64,000 bases of DNA from Rhodoblastus sp963828185 (GTDB lineage: Bacteria > Pseudomonadota > Alphaproteobacteria > Rhizobiales > Beijerinckiaceae), in assembly GCA_963828185.1 (NCBI GenBank), contig CAWHDV010000002.1:744001-808000 (forward strand), written 5' to 3'. Position numbers and translations under genes: made by a program. Position 1 is the stretch's first letter. The number at the start of each line of letters is the position of its first letter. The notes beneath the pieces were generated by a model, which made no database searches, was not told the DNA's origin, and saw only the letters and a program-made list of their open reading frames with translations. Shown here piece after piece: positions 1 to 7,769 of this stretch.

Positions 1-431
1 TACTGCGCTGATATGGCGCCGACGAAATCCATCACGCCGAAAGGCTGGACGAGATAGTCGCTGACGCCGCGCGAAATGAGTTCACGATAGAGCGTGATGT
101 CGTTCAACTTGCCGATCACGATCACCTTGGTGCCGGAATCGCAGAATTCGGCCAGGGCTTCGAGCTGCCCCACCAACTCCGCTCGCCCGGCCGAGGATTC
201 GATCACGATGGCGTTCGGCGTCGGCGAGGTGCGATAGGCCTCGACGGCCGCGCCGGCGCCGCCCATGTTCACCTTGACGTGCGCCTTTTCCATGCGGCGG
301 TCGATCGCCGCCTCGCCGATCAGCGTCGCGAGTTCTGGCGTTTCGCAAAAAGCCTGCAGCGAAATGCGCGGCGTCGGCGCAATTTGCGCATGGGTGGAGG
401 CGTGAGCGGGGGAGATGGGTTCGCTGGTCAT
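1..431 (-). CDS. cpaE: CpaE/TadZ pilus-localisation ATPase, N-terminal part (runs off window)
   Basis: The first 143 residues of a CpaE/TadZ-type protein are present; the rest lies before base 1. The visible part is the receiver-like N-terminal domain (residues about 65-143). It has the pattern of a pseudo-receiver: a strand NAIVIES, a second strand TKVIVIGKLND, then SRGVSDYLVQPF. The MinD-like ATPase domain expected downstream is outside the window. The ATG at 431 lies 3 bases after the cpaD stop, so the two are almost certainly co-translated. In the family, this protein marks the pole where the Tad secretion machine assembles. The order after cpaD and the domain match make the assignment secure. 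Confidence 0.88.
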   Translation of the reverse strand, partial: MTSEPISPAHASTHAQIAPTPRISLQAFCETPELATLIGEAAIDRRMEKAHVKVNMGGAGAAVEAYRTSPTPNAIVIESSAGRAELVGQLEALAEFCDSGTKVIVIGKLNDITLYRELISRGVSDYLVQPFGVMDFVGAISAQ

Positions 432-434
432 GGA

Positions 435-1184
435 TCAGTTTCCTACGCCGCCGATATTGCTGTTCTCTGTCTTCCAGCTGGTGCCGGGATCCGTGCCTTT
501 CCGCACCGCGTCGATGCCTCGTCCGCGCATGTGCGAATTGGCCGGCGTCTCGGCGTCGGGACCGAGCAGATCGCGCGGGTCCGCGGTCTGCACGGCCAGC
601 ATCTGCTGGCTGGCGCAACCGAAATTCCAGTAGGCCTTGTTGCTCCAGTCCTCGGTCGCGGAGCCGGCGGCGAGGTCGTTCGGCCATTGTCCGCAGCGCG
701 AGCGGGTCCGCGCGACGATGGTCGCATAGGACAGGCGAATGGGCGACGCCAGCGCCGGATCGGTCACGGGATAGGTGGACACGACGATGTAACCCCGCGC
801 GCCGCCCGCGACCAGGGCCCTGCGCACGCCCGGCAACGCGGCGCGCGCTTCGCCCGCGCCGGGACCCGACGGCAGGGCGATGCCGATGTCGCCAGAGCCG
901 TAGTTCTTGTATTGCGCCGCGAACTGGCGAATTTGCGCCCGCGTCCTTTCGTCGATATCGCCCTTGTGAACCTCGGCGATGACACTGAGGTTGGCGCTGC
1001 CGTGCGCGATCTCGATCGGATGTCGCACGCGGATGTCCTGCACGTCGATCTTGCTCGCGGTGATGCGGTCGGCGCCGCTGCTGCAGGCGGCCAGTGGGGC
1101 CACGAAAACCAGCAGCGCGGCGAGCTTGAGCTTTTGCGCGTTGAGCCCGCGGACTTGGCTCTTGGAGGTAAGAAGGTTCGGCAT
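435..1184 (-). CDS. cpaD: CpaD pilus-assembly lipoprotein
   Basis: This 249-residue protein begins with a lipoprotein signal (hydrophobic stretch about residues 18-33 ending in the lipobox LAAC), so it is probably anchored to the outer membrane. The CpaD family signature follows: DIRVRHPIEI near residue 50, a central domain with RALVAGGARGY, and a C-terminal SRCGQWPNDL with NFGCASQQ and its paired cysteines. CpaD supports the CpaC secretin of the Tad pilus. It lies between cpaC (61 bases upstream) and cpaE (3 bases downstream) in one minus-strand operon. Confidence 0.9.
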   Translation of the reverse strand: MPNLLTSKSQVRGLNAQKLKLAALLVFVAPLAACSSGADRITASKIDVQDIRVRHPIEIAHGSANLSVIAEVHKGDIDERTRAQIRQFAAQYKNYGSGDIGIALPSGPGAGEARAALPGVRRALVAGGARGYIVVSTYPVTDPALASPIRLSYATIVARTRSRCGQWPNDLAAGSATEDWSNKAYWNFGCASQQMLAVQTADPRDLLGPDAETPANSHMRGRGIDAVRKGTDPGTSWKTENSNIGGVGN

Positions 1185-1244
1185 GACGGGGTCCGTTTCG
1201 AAAATGGCGCCTGGCGGCTTTTCAGGATCGCGGGACTCGGGCGT

Positions 1245-2708
1245 TCAGTCGTGGATGAAGCCGACGGCGCCGTTGAAGTGCTGCGCGGCTTCGGGATTGT
1301 CGGTTGTCGAATAGAGCTTGTTGACGCGGCCGAGCAGCCAGGCCTGCGGATCGCTGGCGTCGGCGAAATTGTCGTCCGGCCGCGCCAGGGCGCTGGCGGG
1401 AACGGGTTTGGCGATATAGGGCGTGACGATGATCATCAGCTCGGTTTCCTGACGCTGGTAGTCGCGCGAGCGGAACAGCGTGCCGAGGATGGGCAGGTTC
1501 ATGAGGCCGGGCAGGCCGGTGATAGACTGGTTGGAGTTGGCCTGGATCAGGCCGGCGGTGGCCATCGACCCGCCGCTGGGCAGTTCCACCGTCGTTTCAT
1601 GCCGCCGCGTGCGGAAGCCGGGAACCGATTCGCCGGCGATCACGACGCCGGTGCTCGGATCGACCTCCGTCACCTCGGTGGCGAGGCGCAGCGTGATGCG
1701 GCCCGAGGAAAGAACGACTGGCGTGAAGTTCAGGGTCACGCCGTAAGTCTTGTATGTGATGGCCGGCGCGCAGAGTCCCGAGGACGAGTTGGCGGTGTTG
1801 GAGGAGGCGCCGCTCGTGGTCGAGCTAGAGCAAACGAAGCCGCTGGAAATCGGTATTTCGCCGCCGACGGTGAATTTGGCGCTTTCGCCTGATACGGCGG
1901 TGACCGTCGGCTCGGCCAGGGTCCTGGCGACGCCTCTGCTCTCGAAGGCCTGCAGGCTCTGGGTCAGCGAGGATATGCCGCCGAATTTGCTCGTGGTCGT
2001 CAACGCGCCGCTCGAAAGCTGGCCGCCGTTCACTGAAAAGGGGTTTTGCTGGGTGAGCGAACCCCAGTTGCCGGCCAGCGTCGAGGAGGTGACGCCGAGC
2101 TGCTTGGCGATCGAGCGTTCGATTTCCGCGATCGTCACCTTGATCATCACCGTGTCGCGGCCCTTGATGGTCATGGCGTTGACCACCATGCCGGTCTTGC
2201 CGCCTTCCCTAACGGAATCGGCAAATCCCTTGGCGATGTCGAGCGTGGTCTGCATGTCGGCGGCCGAATCCACCTCGCCGGTGAGGATGATCGATTCGTT
2301 GATCGTCCGCGCGCCGACCTTGGAATTCGGCAGCGCGGCCTTGAGGAGGGACTGCAATTCGCCGATGTCGCGGCCGACCGACAGCTCCAGCGTGGCGATG
2401 CGCCGGCCCTGCTTGTCCATCGCATAGATTGTCGTTTGCCCGGCCGACTGGCCGATAATGTAGATCTTGCGCGCCGAACGGACGACGGCGTTGGCGACGG
2501 CGGGATTACCGACGAAGATTTCGCCGGCCTCGGTCGGAAGATCGACGATGATCGATTTGCCCACGCCCATGGTCACGCGGCGAACGGCGGAGCCTTGCAG
2601 CGAGACGACGCCAGCGTCGTCCGCACGCGCGGAGCCTGGCAGAGCCGGCGCGGCGAGGGCCAGCAAAGCCACAGTTCCTCCGATCAGCCTTTGGCGCATC
2701 ATGTGCAT
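1245..2708 (-). CDS. cpaC: CpaC/RcpA secretin of the Flp pilus
   Basis: This 487-residue outer-membrane secretin has a signal peptide (about residues 1-29, ending SARA). The pilus N-terminal domain spans about 35-110 (VGKSIIVDLPTEAGEIFVGN, then IIGQSAGQTTIYAMD). A BON-like segment lies at about 115-165, and the secretin domain at about 200-445 carries VGGEIPI and ELMIIVTPYI. A Ser/Thr/Gly-rich insert with two cysteines (around FVCSSST and SSGLCAP) interrupts the secretin gate region, as in other CpaC proteins. It forms the channel through which the pilus leaves the cell. The gene is co-oriented with cpaB and cpaD. Confidence 0.93.
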   Translation of the reverse strand: MHMMRQRLIGGTVALLALAAPALPGSARADDAGVVSLQGSAVRRVTMGVGKSIIVDLPTEAGEIFVGNPAVANAVVRSARKIYIIGQSAGQTTIYAMDKQGRRIATLELSVGRDIGELQSLLKAALPNSKVGARTINESIILTGEVDSAADMQTTLDIAKGFADSVREGGKTGMVVNAMTIKGRDTVMIKVTIAEIERSIAKQLGVTSSTLAGNWGSLTQQNPFSVNGGQLSSGALTTTSKFGGISSLTQSLQAFESRGVARTLAEPTVTAVSGESAKFTVGGEIPISSGFVCSSSTTSGASSNTANSSSGLCAPAITYKTYGVTLNFTPVVLSSGRITLRLATEVTEVDPSTGVVIAGESVPGFRTRRHETTVELPSGGSMATAGLIQANSNQSITGLPGLMNLPILGTLFRSRDYQRQETELMIIVTPYIAKPVPASALARPDDNFADASDPQAWLLGRVNKLYSTTDNPEAAQHFNGAVGFIHD

Positions 2709-2762
2709 TGTCCTTAACTCCTGGGGCGCGCGCCGTGTCTGGGGCGGCTTTGCCGATCGATC

Positions 2763-2830
2763 ATTTGCCGCGGGCTATTATTTGCCGCGGGGAATTATTT
2801 GCCGCGGGGAATTATTTGCCGCGCGATTGC
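2763..2830. repeat. 17-bp tandem repeat over the cpaB stop codon
   Basis: Four units of 17 bp start at 2763, 2780, 2797 and 2814, with plus-strand unit ATTTGCCGCGGGGAATT; the first and last copies are slightly diverged. Read on the minus strand, the unit repeats the last codons of cpaB and its TAA, so extra copies of the gene end lie just downstream of the real stop at 2812-2814. Confidence 0.9.
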
Positions 2831-3624
2831 GTGGCGACGCCGGCGCGCACCATGGTGACGCTGAGGTCGCGGTCTTCCTGCTCGGGACTGACAGGACCCA
2901 CGTTCTTCGCGCTGTCCTGCATCGAGCGCAGCACCAGCCACAATTGGCCGGTGCGCTGCGCCAGGATCACCTTTTCCGACTGATGGGGGTCCAGCTCGAG
3001 TGTCGCCGTCGATCCCGACGCAAAGGGCTTGCCGCCCTTGTCCTGGGCATCCTGTCCGATCGCCAGGACGCGGACATTGCTCACCAGGGTTTCGCTGACA
3101 TAGGAGTCGCCCGTCCCGGCCTTGGCGGCGTCTTCGTCGCGATAGACGCGAATCACGTCGACGCGATCGTTGGGGAGAACGAAATTGCCCGCGGTGGTCG
3201 CGCCGCTGCCTTCGATATTGATGGCGACCGCGCGATAACCGGGCGTCAGGATCGCCGAGAGATAGCCGGAACTGCCGCCCTTGAAGAGCTTTTCGCGGCG
3301 AATCGGTTCACCCGCGAGAAAGGAGCCGCGAACGATCGAATCCTTCAATTCGTCCATCGCGCCCGGGGACTCGGTCTTGCTGACGATTCCCTGGATCTTC
3401 GAATCCTTGGGCCAGGGCTGCCAGGCGAGGTCGGTCGGCTGAAGGACCGAGCCGAACGTCAAGTCATGCGCCGCGACCAGGACCTGGTCTTGCGCCACGG
3501 GCTTGGGCGCAGGCGCCGCCACGACGACCTGAGCCGGAGGTTCGGGCTTGCTCAGCACGAGATAGGTCGCGCCGGCGCCGGAGGCGAGCACAACACCTAA
3601 AAAGATAAGCCGCGCTTTTTTCAT
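2812..3624 (-). CDS. cpaB: CpaB/RcpC pilus-assembly protein (SAF domain)
   Basis: I start this protein (270 residues) at the ATG at 3624, which opens directly on a membrane anchor (KKARLIFLGVVLASGAGATYL). The longer reading frame needs a TTG at 3678 and adds a non-hydrophobic tail, so it is less likely. After a Pro-rich linker comes an SAF domain (about residues 50-115, VLVAAHDLTFGSVLQ). The RcpC domain follows, with GYRAVAINIEG, NDRVDVIRVY and VLAIGQDAQ. The family acts in the periplasm with the CpaC secretin. The stop is embedded in a 17-bp tandem repeat that duplicates the gene end. Confidence 0.9.
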   Translation of the reverse strand: MKKARLIFLGVVLASGAGATYLVLSKPEPPAQVVVAAPAPKPVAQDQVLVAAHDLTFGSVLQPTDLAWQPWPKDSKIQGIVSKTESPGAMDELKDSIVRGSFLAGEPIRREKLFKGGSSGYLSAILTPGYRAVAINIEGSGATTAGNFVLPNDRVDVIRVYRDEDAAKAGTGDSYVSETLVSNVRVLAIGQDAQDKGGKPFASGSTATLELDPHQSEKVILAQRTGQLWLVLRSMQDSAKNVGPVSPEQEDRDLSVTMVRAGVATQSRGK

Positions 3625-3839
3625 GGGTTTCTGACAATCCACGCTGACGCCCCGATGCGGAGCCTGAGAGGGATTCAATCAGGTAAAAGTCAAATTAAGG
3701 TTAATGGATCATCACGTATTTGACCTTTCGGCAGGTCATTTCCACTCGCGCGACAAAAAAAGCCTCGCGGCGGCCGCGAGACTTTCCAGATTGGCGCAAG
3801 TCGAGACTGAACAAAGTCGGGGTAACGAAGGCGGTCGGC

Positions 3840-4346
3840 TCAGACGCCGAGCACCTTCAGGAATATCCGGGTCTCGGGATAAAGGACGAGGCCAGCGGCG
3901 GCGAGCGCGACGCCATAGGGAACGCCGCTCTCCTTGGCGTGCAGGCGCATGATCCATCCGCGCGCGCGCGCCCAGACCGGCATGGGCAGGCGGCGAAATT
4001 GCAGAATCAAAAGGGTCAGGAGGCCGCCCAGCAGCGCCGACCCCATGCCGTATTCGGCGAGATGGTCGAATCCCATCCAGACGGCGGTGGTCGCCGCCAG
4101 TTTGGCGTCGCCTCCGCCGATCCAGCCGCAGGCGAACAGGGTGAAGGTGATGACCAGCACGCCCAGACCGCAGGCGAGGTGCAGCCCGATCGTCGTAGCG
4201 GGCAAGCCGACCAGCAGGCCCAAGCCGATGAACGCCATGACGAGCAGGATGGAAATCCAGTTCGAAATCGTCATGGTGAAAATATCGGAAAAGGCGGCAT
4301 AGGCCATGAGGGCCGGGAAGACGACAATCAGCAAGGCGTCGAGCAT
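3840..4346 (-). CDS. cpaA: CpaA prepilin peptidase
   Basis: This is a polytopic inner-membrane aspartyl peptidase of about 168 residues, the short form that lacks an N-methylation domain and is typical of TadV/CpaA. The two catalytic aspartates are visible: SDIFTMTISN near the N-terminus and the GGGDAK motif in the middle. It cleaves the Flp prepilins encoded just upstream and probably the TadE/G pseudopilins. I chose the ATG at 4346 (MLDALLIVV); the open frame extends to 4424 but the extra part is polar. A bidirectional terminator separates it from flp1. Confidence 0.9.
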   Translation of the reverse strand: MLDALLIVVFPALMAYAAFSDIFTMTISNWISILLVMAFIGLGLLVGLPATTIGLHLACGLGVLVITFTLFACGWIGGGDAKLAATTAVWMGFDHLAEYGMGSALLGGLLTLLILQFRRLPMPVWARARGWIMRLHAKESGVPYGVALAAAGLVLYPETRIFLKVLGV

Positions 4347-4433
4347 GGGCGAATCCGCGTAAAGAATTGCAACGCGCGCATCATCGCGCGCGGCGATTAC
4401 CCTTTCGTTACCGCTCGCAAACAATTCGGCAAT

Positions 4434-4463
4434 AAAAAACCCCGGACGAATCCGGGGTTTTTG
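4434..4463 (-). terminator. rho-independent terminator after flp1
   Basis: An inverted repeat AAAACCCCGGA / TCCGGGGTTTT with a 4-base loop (CGAA) and A/T runs on both sides. It lies between the flp1 stop (4550) and the cpaA start (4346). It probably attenuates pilin transcripts before the assembly genes, which would let pilin be made in excess. Confidence 0.85.
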
Positions 4464-4549
4464 ATCTGGCCGGCGCGTGCGCCGACGCGCTTGTTTGCGA
4501 GAACCAAAGCCTTTAGTCCGAAAGGCCTGCGACCTTTCGGGCCACGGGC

Positions 4550-4717
4550 TTACTGGTTCAGGGCGCCGGAGACCGACGCGAACTTGTTGTTCAAGTTGCT
4601 GCCGAGGGTCGACAGGGTGGAGATGGCGACGACCGAGATGAGAGCGGCGATCAGGCCATATTCGATGGCCGTGGCGCCGGACTGGTCCTTCACGAAACGG
4701 GCGAAAAGCGACTTCAT
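4550..4717 (-). CDS. flp1: Flp/PilA type IVb pilin, copy 1
   Basis: This 55-residue prepilin has a short basic leader, a G|A processing site (QSGATAIEYGLIAALISV) with Glu at position +5 of the mature protein, and a single hydrophobic helix. It is the structural subunit of the Flp pilus and the substrate of CpaA. The ATG at 4717 is preceded by GGAG. The protein is identical to copy 2 at 5089-5256, and the DNA differs at only four synonymous sites, so this is a recent or gene-converted duplication. The upstream stretch of about 370 bases holds a CtrA-type box and the copy-2 terminator. Confidence 0.95.
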   Translation of the reverse strand: MKSLFARFVKDQSGATAIEYGLIAALISVVAISTLSTLGSNLNNKFASVSGALNQ

Positions 4718-4852
4718 AAACGTGCTCCAGGTTGGATCTGCATCGGCGCCGGCAATTTGCTCGGAACCAGCGGCGACAATGGCGAAGTTAGCCGGCGAGC
4801 GTTGCTTTCCCGTTAAAAAAAAACGAGCGGTCAAGCCTCGGCGAGAACAAGG

Positions 4853-4867
4853 TTAACAAGCTTTTAA
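4853..4867 (-). promoter_or_regulatory. CtrA-type binding site upstream of flp1
   Basis: On the minus strand the site reads TTAA-N7-TTAAC, the full consensus for the cell-cycle regulator CtrA, about 135 bases before the flp1 start. In Caulobacter the pilA promoter is directly activated by CtrA. The identification here is by sequence pattern only. Confidence 0.7.
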
Positions 4868-4974
4868 ACCCTGTTCGGCGGCTCCTGGCCCCCGCCCTCA
4901 CTCGTTTCATCCCAGCCTGGGCCCGGCAGGGGCTAAAGCGCGGCGCGCGCACGAGCGGAACCTGCATGAAATGA

Positions 4975-4999
4975 AAACGGCCCCGTGACGGGGCCGTTT
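4975..4999 (-). terminator. terminator after flp2
   Basis: A perfect 11-bp stem AAACGGCCCCG / CGGGGCCGTTT with loop TGA lies 90 bases downstream of the flp2 stop. In the flp2 direction the stem ends in TTTTC. It gives each pilin copy its own transcription unit. Confidence 0.8.
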
Positions 5000-5088
5000 C
5001 CTTTGCCTGGACGCGCCGCGAAGGCTTGCCGCGGTCCGAGCGATCAAGTTTGGCCCAAAGGTCCTGACGACCTTTCAGGCCACGGGCC

Positions 5089-5256
5089 TTACTGGTTCAG
5101 GGCGCCGGAGACCGACGCGAACTTGTTGTTCAGGTTGCTGCCGAGGGTCGACAGGGTGGAGATGGCGACGACCGAGATCAGAGCGGCGATCAGGCCATAT
5201 TCAATGGCGGTGGCGCCGGACTGGTCCTTCACGAAACGGGCGAAAAGCGACTTCAT
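5089..5256 (-). CDS. flp2: Flp/PilA type IVb pilin, copy 2
   Basis: This 55-residue prepilin is identical in sequence to copy 1, with the same leader, G|A cleavage site and Glu5. The ATG at 5256 follows a good Shine-Dalgarno (AGGAG, 6 bases spacing). The sequence match continues about 40 bases past the stop, and weaker shared blocks (TTGCTCGGAACC, AATGGCGAAG, CGTTGCTTTC) lie upstream. Unlike copy 1 it has only a TTAA half-site (5358-5361) upstream, so the two copies may be expressed differently. Confidence 0.95.
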   Translation of the reverse strand: MKSLFARFVKDQSGATAIEYGLIAALISVVAISTLSTLGSNLNNKFASVSGALNQ

Positions 5257-5651
5257 GTTTTGCTCCTGTAAATTACCAAAATGTATCCGGCGTCGCAGCC
5301 TTGCTCGGAACCGGCGCTGGACAGGCAAAAGCTAATGGCGAAGCCGTTGCTTTCGAGTTAACGACCGGTCGCAAGGCCGATCCAATCGAACGCTAGGTGA
5401 GGAAAGGCTTTTTTCATTGGAGCTTTTTTTGATCTATTTGGAGCGATCGCGGCTTTCCGCGCGATCGCGGTGAAACAGCAGGCTCCCGTCTCGCCTGCGC
5501 GGCGCAAGGGAACCCGGGAAGACCGCCTTTCCCAATGGCCGGCCTGCAGCTTCTTGCCGGAAAGTGAACCTGGCGCCACGAAATTTAGTAATCCTTCACC
5601 AATCTTCGCTTTAATGACGCCTCGACGCTTATTTGAAGTCAGGAGAGGTTC
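5257..5651. other. intergenic region between divergent flp2 and the secretin-N-domain gene
   Basis: About 395 bases without a convincing gene. It holds the flp2 leader, a lone TTAA half-site at 5358-5361, an AT-rich T-run near 5421-5430, and two copies of GCGATCGCGG separated by 9 bases near 5444-5472 that can pair. Long frames on either strand here show no recognisable protein. Confidence 0.6.
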
Positions 5652-6113
5652 ATGCGTCTTCTCGCAATATGTTCGATTGGCGGGCTGCTTGCCTTGGCCG
5701 GGGTTCTCGCGCAATCCGACGCTTTCGCGGCTTCGAGCGACGTGGTTCGGGTTTCCGTGGACAAGGCGCGCGTGGCCCGCATTCCAGACCACACGCAGAT
5801 CCTGGTGATCGGACAGCCGGGCGTCGCCGACGTGACCATGCTGAAGAATACCGGCATGGGCGTCATCACCGGCAAAAGCTTTGGCGAAACCAATTTGATG
5901 GCGCTTGACGCGCAGGGCAACCTGCTTGGCGAATGGACCGTAAAGGTTGGGGCGGACCAGCCGGATCTGCTGGTGCAGAACGGCGCCAATCGCGAAAGCT
6001 ACATCTGCGCGCCCGACTGCCTGCCGACCGTCGATCTCGCCGACGCCAAGAGCGTGGCCTCCGAGCGGGCCGCCGCCGTCGGCGCGCACACGACTTTTGC
6101 GAGCGGCAAATAA
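5652..6113 (+). CDS. periplasmic protein with the CpaC-type pilus N-terminal domain
   Basis: This 153-residue protein has a signal peptide (cut near AFA|ASSD, residue 26) followed by a domain resembling the N-terminal region of CpaC: VDKARVARIPDHTQILVIGQ, then GVITGKSFGETNLMALD. This is the short-ring domain of secretins without any secretin barrel. The C-terminal 45 residues carry two cysteines (YICAPDCLP). The start is fixed by AGGAGAGG ahead of the ATG. It precedes two TadE/G genes on the plus strand and faces the cpa operon, so it probably works in the same machine, perhaps capping or extending the CpaC ring; that role is inference. Confidence 0.82.
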   Translation: MRLLAICSIGGLLALAGVLAQSDAFAASSDVVRVSVDKARVARIPDHTQILVIGQPGVADVTMLKNTGMGVITGKSFGETNLMALDAQGNLLGEWTVKVGADQPDLLVQNGANRESYICAPDCLPTVDLADAKSVASERAAAVGAHTTFASGK

Positions 6114-6230
6114 TGCGTCCATCAGCAGGATTTTAGTGAAATACGCAAATAACTCGCAAACAAACATGCCGATAGTGCCCAAACGGAAGCCTGTGGCGCC
6201 AGTTCGCTCGGCGAGCGAGGGAATTTGATC

Positions 6231-6911
6231 GTGGATCGATTCGTGGACAAGTCTGCACCGCCGCCAACCGCTGCGCCAGCCAGACGCAAGGGCCTGTTGA
6301 GGCGGTTCGCGCGCAGCCGCGGCGGCGTGACGGCGATCGAATTCGCCATGGTGGCCATCCCCTTCCTCGGCCTGCTCTGCGCCATTTTCGAAACCGCCTT
6401 CATTTTTTTCGTCCACGAAGCGTTCGACTCCGCCGTCGGCACGGTGGCGCGTGAAGTCGCCACCAATCAATACAGCTTCACGACCGCCCCAACCTCCGCG
6501 ACGCTGATGACCGCGAATCCCGGGACCGCGACCAACGAAAACCTGAAATATTTCCTGCCCTCGTTCATCAACTCCACCAAGGTCGTCCTGAACGTGCAGT
6601 GCTATACGACCCAGGGCACCGCGGGCTGCACCCAGGTGACCGGATGGTCGGCCCTGGCTGTCACTGACCAGACTTGGTACACCCAGCCGGCAGCGACCAC
6701 GATGAACCTCGGCGTCGCAGGCGACATCGTTGTTTTCCAAGCCTTCTACCCGATGCCGGTCTATCTCTCGGTCCTGGTTGCGACCGGTTCCGGCGGCGTC
6801 TCGGACCTTTACAACCACGCGTCGGGTGCGGTCATGTCCTACGGGTCAGGCTTCGTGCACGCGATCTTCTCGACATTTGTTTTCAGAAACGAGCCATCCT
6901 CATCATCATGA
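6231..6911 (+). CDS. tadE: TadE-family pseudopilin
   Basis: This protein of about 226 residues has a TadE-type N-terminus: RSRGGVTAIEFAMVAIPF, the prepilin-like segment with Glu at +5, then a hydrophobic helix. The rest is an extracytoplasmic domain with one visible cysteine pair (VQCYTTQGTAGCTQV). Two starts are possible, TTG at 6225 and GTG at 6231; I prefer GTG because GAGGGA is then properly spaced. The stop overlaps the next gene's ATG (ATGA at 6908-6911), showing translational coupling. TadE-type minor pilins are processed by CpaA-like peptidases. Confidence 0.88.
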   Translation: MDRFVDKSAPPPTAAPARRKGLLRRFARSRGGVTAIEFAMVAIPFLGLLCAIFETAFIFFVHEAFDSAVGTVAREVATNQYSFTTAPTSATLMTANPGTATNENLKYFLPSFINSTKVVLNVQCYTTQGTAGCTQVTGWSALAVTDQTWYTQPAATTMNLGVAGDIVVFQAFYPMPVYLSVLVATGSGGVSDLYNHASGAVMSYGSGFVHAIFSTFVFRNEPSSSS

Positions 6912-7726
6912 AATCCCCCCGCTTCAACCTGCTCGCCGCCGGACGATCGGCCTGTTCCGCCTTCGGACGCCGGGCGCGGCGCGTGGTCTGCGGCAAGTCG
7001 GGCATGGCCGCCGTCGAATTCGCGCTGATCCTGCCGATGATGCTGGCGCTCTATTTCGGCTGCGTCGTGCTGTCCCAGGGGCTCGAAGCCGGGCGCAAGG
7101 CGCAGTTGCTGTCGCGGACGCTGGCGGATTTGACGGCGCAGACCTTGCCCCAGACCTATGCCGACGGCGCTTGCTCGACCAACACTTCCGCGCCCTGCGT
7201 CACCGACACCGATCTGAGCAATATTTTCGCCGCCGCCAAGGCTGTGATTTATCCCTTCACCGGCCCGGCGACCATGACGATTTCCGAAGTCGTTTTCAAC
7301 AATGACGGCAGCAGTACAGGGACGTGTTGCGAGGCCGAGGTGGTGTGGAGCGCCACTTCGGCCTTGAACGGCGCGACGGTCCCGACACCCCGCACCAAAT
7401 GCACCGTGCTGACGGCGTCCTCCGATGGCCAGAACAGCGCGACCGACATGCCGGCGCACCTCTATCCAGGAGGAGCCAAGGACGCCGGCGGGACGAGCGG
7501 CACGAATACGACCGACACCTACATGATCATCGCGGACGTCACCTATAATTATGTTCCGGGCTTCAGCTACCAGACCACCTGGGGCAGCAGTTCGAGCAGC
7601 GGCTACATGCTCCACCAGACCAGTTACATGTCGCCGCGCTACGGAGCCAACACCAGCATCTTCTGGAGCAACCCAGGCAGCTCTTTCCCCTCGGCTCAGG
7701 TCAGCAGCTGCACTCCGTCCTGGTGA
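6908..7726 (+). CDS. TadE/TadG-like minor pseudopilin
   Basis: This 272-residue protein has a basic N-terminus, then KSGMAAVEFALILPMMLALYF, again the prepilin-like motif and anchor helix. A large Ser/Thr/Gly-rich secreted domain follows with several cysteines (GACSTN, APCVTD, GTCCEA, RTKCTV, SSCTPSW). It is larger than tadE, as usual for the second pseudopilin, but lacks the von Willebrand domain of full-length TadG. It is translationally coupled to the preceding gene, and the pair probably forms a minor-pilin complex of the Flp pilus. Confidence 0.85.
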   Translation: MKSPRFNLLAAGRSACSAFGRRARRVVCGKSGMAAVEFALILPMMLALYFGCVVLSQGLEAGRKAQLLSRTLADLTAQTLPQTYADGACSTNTSAPCVTDTDLSNIFAAAKAVIYPFTGPATMTISEVVFNNDGSSTGTCCEAEVVWSATSALNGATVPTPRTKCTVLTASSDGQNSATDMPAHLYPGGAKDAGGTSGTNTTDTYMIIADVTYNYVPGFSYQTTWGSSSSSGYMLHQTSYMSPRYGANTSIFWSNPGSSFPSAQVSSCTPSW

Positions 7727-7769
7727 CGCGCTCTTTTTAAAACGGCGCGGCGCTTCTAAAAAAGCCGCG

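Noticed and set aside
5358..6818. Long minus-strand frame of 486 residues
   Set aside because: It is antisense to the secretin-N-domain and tadE genes and shows no recognisable protein.
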